Source: an uncultured Pseudomonadales bacterium (GTDB taxonomy: Bacteria; Pseudomonadota; Gammaproteobacteria; Pseudomonadales; Azotimanducaceae). Taken from it: DNA of 64,000 bases. Position 1 is the first letter of the stretch, and every line of letters begins with the position of its first letter. Of this stretch, positions 17,130 to 25,305 are shown in pieces. Location of the stretch: assembly GCA_958296405.1 (NCBI GenBank), contig OY282519.1:1348132-1412131 (forward strand), written 5' to 3'. The notes below the pieces were generated by a model, which was given only the letters and a program-made list of their open reading frames with translations, did not search any database and had not been told where the DNA came from. The position numbers were made by a program, and so were the translations under genes.

Positions 17130-18344
17130 TCAACCGGTGCCGGTTGGCACCTGATTGAACGGCACGCCCTTGTCCACCCGCACGTCCTGCGGCATGCCGA
17201 GCACACGTTCCGCGAGGATGTTCAGCATGATTTCGTCCGTGCCGCCGGCGATGCGTCCGCCGGGCGCCGCCATGAACGCGCCTTGGAAGATGCCAGCGCT
17301 TTCCACGAACTCTGGGTCCACCACGGCGCCGGAGCCTTCGAGCAAGTCCATGGCGAAGGAAGCCATGTCTTGCGTCTTGGAGGCGCCAACGTATTTGCCG
17401 ATGGAGTTCTCGGGCCCCGGCGTTTGCCCCCGGGACAACGCCGACATGGAGCGATAGCCAGTGTAGCGCAGCCCCGATTCTTGGGCATACCACGTTGCGA
17501 GCTGTCCCCGCACGCGCTTGTCCTCAATGGCCGGCCGGTCGTCCAGATCCACGCGCTTGGCCAGCTCGTAAACTTGGCGGAAGCCCACGCCGCCGCCACC
17601 GCCGCCAATGGCCGCGCGCTCGTTCATCAAGGTGGTGATGGCCACTTGCCAGCCCTGTCCCACGGCGCCGAGGCGCTGCGCATCCGAAACGCGCACGTCC
17701 GTGAAGTACACCTCGTTGAAGTTCGAGTCCCCAGAGATTTGCTTGATCGGCTTCACTTCAATGCCGGGAGACTTCATGTCCACAAAGAAGTAAGTGAGCC
17801 CCTTGTGCTTCGCCACGTTCGGGTCTGTGCGCAGCACGAGGATGGCGTAGTCGCTGTAGTGGGCGCCGGAAGTCCAGATTTTCTGGCCGTTGATTACCCA
17901 CTCGTCGCCGTCTTTGACGGCGCTGGTGCGCAGCGCAGCGAGGTCTGAGCCGCCAGCCGGTTCGCTGAACAGTTGGCACCAGATGTCTTCCCCGGAAGCC
18001 AAGCGGGGCACGTAATGCCGCTTTTGCTCCTCGTTCGCCCAAGCCATCATCGTCGGCGCCGCCATCCCTTGGCCGATCATGAAGAAGCCGGTGTCTGGCG
18101 CGCCGGACTTGCCTTCCTCTTGCGTCAGGATGACTTGCTCCATCGGCGTGGCGCCGCGGCCGCCGTACTCCTTGGGCCAGCGGATGCAGGCCCAGCCGGC
18201 GTCGAACTTGCGTTTTTGCCAGAGCTTCGCCCGGGCCATTGGATCCAAGCCCGTGAGGTCGGCCGCGCTCGGCACGTTCGCGGCGAGCCAAGTGCGGGCT
18301 TCTTCGCGGAAGGCGGCTTCGGCGGGGGAATCGTTGAAATCCAT
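17130..18344 (-). CDS. Acyl-CoA dehydrogenase, larger subunit of a pair
   Basis: The 404-residue flavoprotein shows acyl-CoA dehydrogenase features: QLFSEPAGGSDLAALRT (FAD/substrate loop), GQKIWTSGAHYSDYAILVLRT, and a C-terminal GGRIAGGTDEIMLNILAERVLG. At the position where medium-chain enzymes carry the catalytic Glu (YEGT) there is IAGGT, so it may not catalyse by itself at that site. It follows the 372-residue dehydrogenase after 27 bases, and such pairs form mixed tetramers in steroid and branched-acyl degradation. Substrate unknown. Confidence 0.85.
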   Translation of the reverse strand: MDFNDSPAEAAFREEARTWLAANVPSAADLTGLDPMARAKLWQKRKFDAGWACIRWPKEYGGRGATPMEQVILTQEEGKSGAPDTGFFMIGQGMAAPTMMAWANEEQKRHYVPRLASGEDIWCQLFSEPAGGSDLAALRTSAVKDGDEWVINGQKIWTSGAHYSDYAILVLRTDPNVAKHKGLTYFFVDMKSPGIEVKPIKQISGDSNFNEVYFTDVRVSDAQRLGAVGQGWQVAITTLMNERAAIGGGGGGVGFRQVYELAKRVDLDDRPAIEDKRVRGQLATWYAQESGLRYTGYRSMSALSRGQTPGPENSIGKYVGASKTQDMASFAMDLLEGSGAVVDPEFVESAGIFQGAFMAAPGGRIAGGTDEIMLNILAERVLGMPQDVRVDKGVPFNQVPTGTG

Positions 18345-18371
18345 GATGCTTTTCCTCTCGATGGCCGGCGC

Positions 18372-19490
18372 TCAGGCCGCTTCGTTCTGTTCGATGGCGG
18401 CAATCAGCCGGTCTTGCCACACGCCTTCGCTGCCGATGTTCACAGACAGCAGCTTGGCTCTGCGATAGTGGAATTGGCAGTCGAACTCCCAAGTGAAGCC
18501 CATGCCGCCGTGGGTTTGGATGTTCTCTTTGGACGCGAAGTAGTAGGCGTCGATGGCACTCACCCGCGCCGTGGCCGCGGCCAGCGGCAGTTCCGCGGCT
18601 TCGGTGGAAAGCGCCCAAGCGCCGTAGTAGCAATTGGAACGCGCCAACGTGTTCTTCACATAGATGTTGGCCAGCTTGTGCTTGATGGCCTGATGCCCGG
18701 CGATGGGGCGCCCGAAGGCGTAGCGGCCCATGGCGTATTCCTTCGCTTGTTCCAAGGCGGCGTTGGCGCCACCGACCTGTTCCCAAGCAAACAACACCGC
18801 GGCCCGATTCAGGAGCTGGCGCGCCAAGCCCCAACCGGCGCCGTCCGCGCCCAGCGGCTCGGCGGCGGCGCCGTCGAAGCTGAGCTTGGCGTGGGAGCGG
18901 GAAGGATCCAGCATCTGCACGGGCGAGCGCGAGACGCCGCCGCCATTCAAGGGCACGAGGTGCAAGCTGGCGCCATCGCCTGCGTCGCTGCGCGTGACGA
19001 CGATGGCAAAGTCCGCCACGTCGCCATCCGCCACCGGCACCTTGGCGCCGGTGAGCTTGCCGGCGGAGCACGTCGTTTCGAGGGAGCGGGGCGATGCTTG
19101 GCCGGGCTTTTCGCCCAACGCGAACGTGCCGATGGCTGCGCCGGTGGCGAGCTTCGGCAGCCACGCTTCCTGCTGCGCCTCGGTGCCGGCCAGCAGCAGC
19201 GCTTCGGTGGCGAGGTAAACGGATGACGAGAACGGCACTGGCGCGATGGCGCGGCCGAGTTCCTCCGCGATGACGCAGAGCTCAAGGTACGAGAGCCCGA
19301 TTCCGCCATGCTTCTCTGGAATGGTGGTGGCCGTCCAGCCAAGCTCCGCAATCTGCCGCCACAAGCTCGCGTCGTAAGGCGCGTCGCCTTCGAGGATGGT
19401 GCGCACGGCGCTCGGCGGGCAGTTGTCGGCCAAGAATCCGCTGGCCTGCTCGCGCAGCAGGTTTTGCTCCGCGGAGAACTCGAAGTTCAT
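18372..19490 (-). CDS. Acyl-CoA dehydrogenase, smaller subunit of a pair
   Basis: The 372-residue protein begins MNFEFSAEQNLLREQASGFL and ends with QTHGGMGFTWEFDCQFHYRRAKLL, a motif of the smaller subunits of heteromeric acyl-CoA dehydrogenases. The middle domain is degenerate (FALGEKPGQ in place of the usual TEPxxGSD). It is the upstream gene of the pair, with the larger subunit 27 bases downstream. I infer a mixed complex acting on a bulky or branched acyl-CoA. Confidence 0.83.
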   Translation of the reverse strand: MNFEFSAEQNLLREQASGFLADNCPPSAVRTILEGDAPYDASLWRQIAELGWTATTIPEKHGGIGLSYLELCVIAEELGRAIAPVPFSSSVYLATEALLLAGTEAQQEAWLPKLATGAAIGTFALGEKPGQASPRSLETTCSAGKLTGAKVPVADGDVADFAIVVTRSDAGDGASLHLVPLNGGGVSRSPVQMLDPSRSHAKLSFDGAAAEPLGADGAGWGLARQLLNRAAVLFAWEQVGGANAALEQAKEYAMGRYAFGRPIAGHQAIKHKLANIYVKNTLARSNCYYGAWALSTEAAELPLAAATARVSAIDAYYFASKENIQTHGGMGFTWEFDCQFHYRRAKLLSVNIGSEGVWQDRLIAAIEQNEAA

Positions 19491-19675
19491 GCTGTTCCCT
19501 CACTCCCCAATCAGCGTCCCCAAACTCGCCATTGTACGTCGGGCAGGCGGGATTCTCACGCTGCCGCGGCACAGTTCGCCGACGCTGATGGCGTTCACGA
19601 GCGGCGCGGGAGCTGCCCCATGAAGAAAGCTAGGCCGCTGCACCGTTGCGCGGCCAACGCCCGTGACCGCCGCGG

Positions 19676-20002
19676 CTACTCGATTGGAAAGCGAATCACC
19701 ACCCCGCCCATCACCTCGCCCACCTTGGCATCGGTGCGTGGCGAATCTTTATGGTTGTTGTGGCAGTTGACGCACGCTTCCGCCACCGCGTAATCCGGAT
19801 AGATGGCAACGAAGTAGCGTTGGCCGCCGAGGTGCTCCTCGCCGTAGTAGTTCTCGCCCGGGCTGTCCGCGACGTGTTGCAGCCCCGCTTGCTCCGCGTC
19901 CGTGCCGGGGCCATTCTTCTTGTTGATCGGATGCAGAGAGAGCAGCGAGTACGAGAAGTCCTCGGTTGCATCGGCCACCAATTCAGCGCCGAATCGAAAC
20001 AT
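19676..20002 (-). pseudogene. Truncated DUF3365 / Tll0287-like heme-binding domain protein
   Basis: The 108 residues match the C-terminal part of DUF3365 sensor domains: FSYSLLSLHPINKKNGP, then YYGEEHLGGQRYFVAIYPDYAVAEACVNCHNNHKDSPR with the CxxCH heme motif and GEVMGGVVI. The N-terminal half and signal peptide that the family needs are absent. A TAA lies 18 bases before the ATG in the same frame, and the space to the oppositely oriented NAD+ synthetase gene (20115) holds no missing part. I read it as a 5'-truncated remnant; a short cytoplasmic product is possible but could not receive heme c there. Confidence 0.65.
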
Positions 20003-20114
20003 CTGCGCTGGCAGCGGTTAGCCGACCCGGCCCGACTCCACCGCTTGCGGTGGGCGGTGGCACCCGGCGAGGGGCTGCCGGCCAGGGGCCGCGGGCGGCG
20101 GCTACAATGGGCCG

Positions 20115-22088
20115 ATGGACTACGCTCGCCACGGCTTCGTGCGCGCGGCGGCGGTGGCACCGCCCGTGGAAGTCGGCAATCCGGCGGCCAATGCCGCGGC
20201 CATTCTGGCGGCTTACGGGGCGGCGGCCGGGGCCGGCGCTACGTTCGTCGTCACGCCGGAACTCGCCGTCACTGGCTACACCTGTGAAGACCTCTTCACC
20301 ACGGATCAGTTGCTCGATGATGCCCGCGACGCCGTGGCCACGCTGGCTGGCGCCACCGGCGATGCCGCGTTGTTCGTGGGCGCCCCGTGGCGGCTCGCGG
20401 ACGGCCGCCTCGTCAACGCCGCTTTCGCGTGCCAAGGAGGCCGCATCCTCGGCGCCGTGCCGAAGAGCGCCAACCCGAACCACGAGGAGTTCTACGAGCG
20501 GCGCTGGTTCGTGTCCGGCGCAGACATCCGCGCTGCCGAGCGCTGTGGCGGCGCAGCCTTCGAGATGCGCCGGGATCAGCTCTTCGACTTTGGCGGCGCC
20601 CGCGTGGGTGTCGAGATTTGTGAAGACCTGTGGGCGCCAGAGCCACCGAGCGCCGGCCATGCGCTCGCCGGCGCTGAACTGATCGTCAATCTTTCGGCAA
20701 GCAACGAACTGGTCGGCAAGGCGGACTATCGGCGCAACCTCGTGTGCATGCAGAGCGCCCGCCTCATCTGCGGCTATTTGTATGCCGGCAGCGGGCCGAC
20801 TGAATCCGTGAAGGACATAGTGTTTGGCGGCCACCTCATCGCCGCGGAAAACGGGCAACTGTTGGACGAATCACCCCGCTTCCAGCTGGAAGGCGCCTGC
20901 CTCGAAGTGGATTTCGACTGTCAGAAGCTGCGCCACGATCGCGTGCGCAATGCCACGTTCGCACAGAGCCGACGCCCCGCGGGGTACGCGCTGGCAACCG
21001 GCGGCACCGAGCCACGCCCGTTGCCGAAGACGAAGCGCCGCTATGCGAAGCATCCATTCGTGCCCCAAGATGAACAGGAGTTGGGGGCGCGGGCGCGTGA
21101 AATCCTCGCCATTCAAGCGACGGGCCTCGCGCGGCGCATGCGGTCGGCTGACATTCGCACCCTCGTGGTCGGGCTGTCCGGCGGGCTGGACTCCACCCTC
21201 GCGTTCCTCGTTTGCATGGACGCCTTGGCGGCCAACGGCTTGCCGCTCGCTGCCTTGCGCGCCATCACGCTGCCGGGCCCCGGCACGAGCGCCCACACGC
21301 TCGCCTCAGCCAAGACGCTGGCGGCCGCCGCCGGCGCGCCGCTGCAGGAGATTCCCATCCATGCGGCGGTTGCTGGCCACTTGAAGGACATCGGCCATGA
21401 CGGCCGCCACGACGTCGCCTTCGAGAATGCCCAAGCCCGGGAGCGAACGCAGGTGCTGTTCGACGTTGCGAACGCGGCGCAGGGGTTGGTGGTGGGCACT
21501 GGCGACCTTTCCGAGTTGGCGCTGGGCTGGTGTACCTACAACGCGGATCACATGGCGCACTACAATGTGAACGGCGGCGTGCCGAAAACGCTGGTGGCGT
21601 ATTTGGTGCGCTGGTATGGCCGCCATCGCGCCGATGAAGGGCTGGCCGCAGTGTTGACGAGGGTGTTGGACACGCCCATCACGCCGGAACTCCTGCCGGC
21701 GGAAGACGGCGCCATCGGCCAACGCACCGAGGCGATCTTGGGCCCCTACGAGCTGCACGACTTCTTCCTCTACCACCTGCTGCGCACGGGCGCCGGCGCC
21801 CGGAAGACCTTGGCCCTCGCGCAACTCGCCTTCGGCGCGGACTATTCGGCGGCGGAACTGGCGCGTTGGCTGCGCGTCTTCCTCACGCGTTTCTATGCCG
21901 CGCAATTCAAGCGCTCGGCCTTGCCGCCGGGCCCGAAGGTGGGCACGGTGAGCCTCTCTCCGCGGGGAGACTGGCGGATGCCAGACGAAGCGACGCCGGC
22001 GGCGGCGTTGGCGGCACTGGACGCAGCGGTGCGGGAAGCCGCGGCCAGCGCCGCGCAGGAAAATTGCAGTCGGCGCGTGGAGCGATGA
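20115..22088 (+). CDS. nadE: Glutamine-dependent NAD+ synthetase
   Basis: The enzyme converts nicotinic acid adenine dinucleotide to NAD+ with glutamine or ammonia. The 657-residue protein has an N-terminal nitrilase-type glutaminase (catalytic Glu in VTPELAVTGY, Lys in AVPKSANPN, Cys in GVEICEDLWAP) and a C-terminal ATP-pyrophosphatase synthetase domain with SGGLDSTLA and GTGDLSELALGW. Length is typical of the long two-domain type. The next gene may start at its stop (ATGA at 22085) but a later start is preferred. Confidence 0.93.
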   Translation: MDYARHGFVRAAAVAPPVEVGNPAANAAAILAAYGAAAGAGATFVVTPELAVTGYTCEDLFTTDQLLDDARDAVATLAGATGDAALFVGAPWRLADGRLVNAAFACQGGRILGAVPKSANPNHEEFYERRWFVSGADIRAAERCGGAAFEMRRDQLFDFGGARVGVEICEDLWAPEPPSAGHALAGAELIVNLSASNELVGKADYRRNLVCMQSARLICGYLYAGSGPTESVKDIVFGGHLIAAENGQLLDESPRFQLEGACLEVDFDCQKLRHDRVRNATFAQSRRPAGYALATGGTEPRPLPKTKRRYAKHPFVPQDEQELGARAREILAIQATGLARRMRSADIRTLVVGLSGGLDSTLAFLVCMDALAANGLPLAALRAITLPGPGTSAHTLASAKTLAAAAGAPLQEIPIHAAVAGHLKDIGHDGRHDVAFENAQARERTQVLFDVANAAQGLVVGTGDLSELALGWCTYNADHMAHYNVNGGVPKTLVAYLVRWYGRHRADEGLAAVLTRVLDTPITPELLPAEDGAIGQRTEAILGPYELHDFFLYHLLRTGAGARKTLALAQLAFGADYSAAELARWLRVFLTRFYAAQFKRSALPPGPKVGTVSLSPRGDWRMPDEATPAAALAALDAAVREAAASAAQENCSRRVER

Positions 22089-22234
22089 GGGTGGAAGGCT
22101 TGGACGCAAGGGTGACGCAAGCGAGCGGATGGCGGGCGATGGCGTGTTGGCTTGGATTCGCCCAAGCGGTTGGCCGATGCCGGTTCCCGGTTGTCGGAAA
22201 GCGGCCATGCCCGCGCCGGCGTTCGGCCCCCAAT

Positions 22235-23164
22235 ATGGCGCCGCGGCGAGCGGGGTCTGGGGCCGTCTGGCTTCTTTGCGCATGCCTCGTCAGCGCCACC
22301 ACTGCTGCCCAGCCGGGCTATGAACCGCTCTGCGGCCACGAAGGCGTTTGGATTCAAGTGCTCGGCTCTGGCGATGGCACGCTGAACGGGCGCGGCGCGG
22401 CGAGTTACCTCGTTTGGCTGGACAACAGCGCGCGCCTGTTGGTAGACCCGGCGCCGGGCAGCGCGGTGCGCTTCGGCGAAGCCAAGGCGAACTTCGCTGA
22501 TCTCGACGCCATCGTGTTCACCAATGCCGGTGCCACCCGCACCGCGGATTTGCCGGCCTTCATCGCCGGTTCCGAGGAACGCGATCGCCGCTTGCCGGTG
22601 CTCGGCCCGGCTGGCCGCGACAGCTATCCCGCCACCAGCGAACTCGTCCAGCGCCTGCTGGGGCAGGATGGCGCCTATGCGGAGTTCGCCGGCCATCTCG
22701 CCTCGCGCGGCGCCGCCTATCGCGTTGACGTGGAAGACATCGCCGCGGTGGGCACCCGCCGTTGGGCCGGATTCGGTTCACCGCGGATGAGCCTCTCCGC
22801 CATTCCCGTTCACCACGGCGGTGCGCCGAGCCTCGCGTGGCGCGCGCAAATCGGCGGCAAGACGGTGGTGTTCACGGGCAACTTCAGCAACCGCAACGAT
22901 GCGGTGTGGCGCTTTGCGCGCGGAGCGGACGCTTTGGTGATTCACCACGTCATCCCGGAAGGCGCGCGTGGCGCGGTGCGGGAACGCCATGTGATGCCAT
23001 CGCAAATCGGCCGCATCGCGTTGCGCGCCGAGGCGGGCACCGTGTTGCTCGGCCACCGCTCCACGCGCACCTTGGGGCTGGAGAGCGTGAGCCGTGCTGC
23101 CTTGGAGGCGCATTACACCGGGCCGCTGCTATTCGCGAATGAGCTAGAATGTTGGGGATTTTAG
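22235..23164 (+). CDS. Secreted metallo-beta-lactamase-fold protein lacking metal ligands
   Basis: The 309-residue protein starts with a signal peptide ([26 protein letters not shown]). The rest follows the MBL fold: [39 protein letters not shown], then [21 protein letters not shown] where the HxHxDH zinc motif should be, and [15 protein letters not shown] where the GD-T motif should be. The zinc ligands are replaced (N, G, T, R), so it should not be a metallohydrolase. A longer start at ATG 22085 is in frame but adds a basic stretch with no signal. Function unknown. Confidence 0.7.
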   Translation: MAPRRAGSGAVWLLCACLVSATTAAQPGYEPLCGHEGVWIQVLGSGDGTLNGRGAASYLVWLDNSARLLVDPAPGSAVRFGEAKANFADLDAIVFTNAGATRTADLPAFIAGSEERDRRLPVLGPAGRDSYPATSELVQRLLGQDGAYAEFAGHLASRGAAYRVDVEDIAAVGTRRWAGFGSPRMSLSAIPVHHGGAPSLAWRAQIGGKTVVFTGNFSNRNDAVWRFARGADALVIHHVIPEGARGAVRERHVMPSQIGRIALRAEAGTVLLGHRSTRTLGLESVSRAALEAHYTGPLLFANELECWGF

Positions 23165-23192
23165 CGCCGTTGGGCATGGGGCATTGAAGGCG

Positions 23193-23297
23193 ATGGGCAA
23201 GGGCGACAAGCGTACGCGGCGCGGCAAGATCATCCGGGGCTCATATGGCGTAAGCCGGCCAAAGAAGCGCAAAACACCGCCGGAATCAAAGGGGTGA
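23193..23297 (+). CDS. 30S ribosomal protein bTHX
   Basis: A 34-codon gene encodes a basic peptide beginning [19 protein letters not shown], the hallmark of bTHX (Thx), which sits in the head of the 30S subunit. The family is usually 25-50 residues long. ATG 23193 has GAAGG upstream. It lies 28 bases after the metallo-beta-lactamase-like gene. Confidence 0.9.
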   Translation: MGKGDKRTRRGKIIRGSYGVSRPKKRKTPPESKG

Positions 23298-23410
23298 AAC
23301 GCTCGCCGCAGGCTTTGCGCGGCGTCTCTATCTGAGCGATTCCAGCCTATCTGGCTCTCGGCTGCGCCTTTCCGTGAGTGAAGCCCCCGCGCCCGCCGCC
23401 GCCCCGCAGA

Positions 23411-24106
23411 TCATCCAAGCTCCCTGCGAACCCCCCACAGCCGTTGCGCCGCGGTGGCGAACGTCAGCACGATCAGGACGTAGACCGCGGCCACAGGTTG
23501 ATGCAGCAGCAAGCCCAAGCCGAGGATGGCCACGCGCTCCAGCCGGGTGCAGAGCCCTTCGGGACATTCGGCGCCGGCCGCCTCTGCCCGCGCCCGCACG
23601 TAGCTCGTGAGGTTGCCGCCAACGAGCGCCAACACCGTCGCGCCGGCCGCCAAGGCGCTTGCCCCTGTGAGGTTTCCACCCAGCTCCAACGTCATCGGGC
23701 CGGCCAAGGCATCGGTGAACCCGTCCTGCCAGCCTTTGAAGGAGGCAAAGTGCGCTGCCAGCGCCGCGAAGGCGGCGCCTTCGCCAATGCGGTCTGCGGT
23801 GGAATCGAGCACGCCGCCGAACCGTGAAAGAGGCGCATCGGCGTGGCGGGCGAGCTCGCCATCCAAGCCATCAAGGGCGCTGCCAAGCAAGAACACCAAG
23901 CCGCCCAGCCACAGCCAACCCATTGCGATGAGGGGCGCCGCGGCGAGGGTGATGCCAAGTCCCACTAAGGTGACGTGATTCGGCTTCACGCCGCGCTCGG
24001 CGAGCCAACCCACGATGAATCCCGCATGCGCTTTGAGCGCCGCCGTGAGCCGCGCCCTGGCGCCGGATGGCTGCCGCGTTTGCGGAATCTGTTGAACTTC
24101 ATCCAT
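23411..24106 (-). CDS. CDP-alcohol phosphatidyltransferase family membrane protein
   Basis: The 231-residue membrane enzyme has the CDP-alcohol phosphatidyltransferase motif (DGLDGELAR, then GGVLDSTADR) with the four Asp residues for metal, but nine rather than eight residues between AR and G. About five to six transmembrane helices follow (for example LGITLAAAPLIAMGWLWLGG). It would transfer an alcohol phosphate from a CDP-activated donor to an acceptor; the product is unknown, though the motif spelling is like inositol- or archaeal-type members. ATG 24106 is chosen over an upstream ATG at 24163. Confidence 0.8.
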   Translation of the reverse strand: MDEVQQIPQTRQPSGARARLTAALKAHAGFIVGWLAERGVKPNHVTLVGLGITLAAAPLIAMGWLWLGGLVFLLGSALDGLDGELARHADAPLSRFGGVLDSTADRIGEGAAFAALAAHFASFKGWQDGFTDALAGPMTLELGGNLTGASALAAGATVLALVGGNLTSYVRARAEAAGAECPEGLCTRLERVAILGLGLLLHQPVAAVYVLIVLTFATAAQRLWGVRRELG

Positions 24107-24261
24107 GCCGTGAGAATACCCGACGCCGGCCCTCGGTGCCGGCGGCCACGCCATCAACCGCATAGCGCCCCAAGGGCGTCAGGGGAATCCGCTTGCGCAT
24201 CGCGCTCGCCTGCGGGTGGGCGCGGTATCCTTCGCCCACGCCGAGCGGATGGAGAACGTCA

Positions 24262-24900
24262 ATGGGATTGGATGTCGCGGTGTGTGATGAGCTCTTGACC
24301 ACCACGCGGGCGGTGCGCAAGCGGCTGGACTTCGAGCGCCCGGTGCCGCGCGCCACCATCATGGAATGCATCGAGTTGTCGATGCAGGCGCCCACTGGCT
24401 CCAACAGCCAAGGCTGGCGTTGGATGGTGGTGGACGATGCCGCCAAGCGCGCGGCCTTGGCAGACCTCTACCGGCTGGCGGCCAAGCCGTACCTCACCAC
24501 CGCGAGCGCACAGTCTAACGAGGGTGGCGATGCGCAGACGCAGCGGGTGTTCGGCTCCGCCATGTATCTGATGGAGCGTTTGCAGGATGCGCCGGCACAT
24601 GTCATTCCGTGCCTGCAAGGCCGTCTCCCGGACGGCACGCCGGCCGCAGCCATGTCTGGCTATTTCGGCTCCATCTACCCGGCGGTTTGGAGTTTCCAAC
24701 TCGCGCTCCGGGCGCGGGGGCTTGGCTCTTGCCTCACCACCCTGCATCTGGCGCATGAACACGAGGCGGCGGAGCTGCTCGGCGTTCCAGAGGGGGTGAT
24801 GCAAGTTGCGCTGCTGCCCGTGGCCTACACCATCGGCACGGACTTCAAGCGCGCCCTGCGCCCAGCGGCAGAGACCATCACCCACTGGAACGCTTGGTAA
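24262..24900 (+). CDS. Nitroreductase family protein
   Basis: The 212-residue FMN-dependent protein starts MGLDVAVCDELLTTTRAVRKRLDFERPV and has the conserved PTGSNSQGWRWMVV segment that contacts FMN, and a C-terminal GLGSCLTTLHLAHEHEAAELLGVPEG. The substrate is unknown; the family reduces nitro compounds, quinones and other electrophiles. ATG 24262 has GGAGAAC upstream. Confidence 0.85.
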   Translation: MGLDVAVCDELLTTTRAVRKRLDFERPVPRATIMECIELSMQAPTGSNSQGWRWMVVDDAAKRAALADLYRLAAKPYLTTASAQSNEGGDAQTQRVFGSAMYLMERLQDAPAHVIPCLQGRLPDGTPAAAMSGYFGSIYPAVWSFQLALRARGLGSCLTTLHLAHEHEAAELLGVPEGVMQVALLPVAYTIGTDFKRALRPAAETITHWNAW

Positions 24901-24937
24901 AAAGTTGGCCGGCTGGCTGCGGCGGCCAAGGCGCCGC

Positions 24938-25201
24938 TCAACGCTGCGTTAGGCGCCGCTCCACCTCGGCGTCGAATTCTGGCCAGCGGCGGCTCACCTC
25001 CGCCAAGTCCAGTTCGTTCGGCAGCGTGTCGCCGGGTTCGCGTTCCAGCAGGAACCGCATGGCCTGCACGATCACCCATTCGTGGGTGAAGGTGCCGCCG
25101 GAGAGCCTGCGGTAGCAATCCGGTGCCATGGCCACCCGATGAACGCGCTGGCCAACTATCGCCTCATACACGTTGGCGTCCACCAGCGTGACGCTGATCA
25201 C
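24938..25201 (-). CDS. Small protein, unknown function
   Basis: An 87-residue protein (GTG start, VISVTLVDANVYEAIVGQRVHRVAM) with charged helical C-terminus (LDLAEVSRRWPEFDAEVERRL). It has normal codon use for the region. No family is recognised. It sits between the nitroreductase (convergent) and the TonB receptor. Confidence 0.5.
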   Translation of the reverse strand: MISVTLVDANVYEAIVGQRVHRVAMAPDCYRRLSGGTFTHEWVIVQAMRFLLEREPGDTLPNELDLAEVSRRWPEFDAEVERRLTQR

Positions 25202-25305
25202 CGTCTCAGTCTCACCCGAGCGCCGCCACGCAAAACACGCCGCGGTTCAGGCGCGTCGCCGTGTCAAGGCGATGCGCCCGGCCCGGCTCTCGGCCCGGCC
25301 CTGGC

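Noticed and set aside
17758-19164. 468-codon open frame on the minus strand across both acyl-CoA dehydrogenases
   Set aside because: It is in another frame of two recognised genes and its translation shows no domain.
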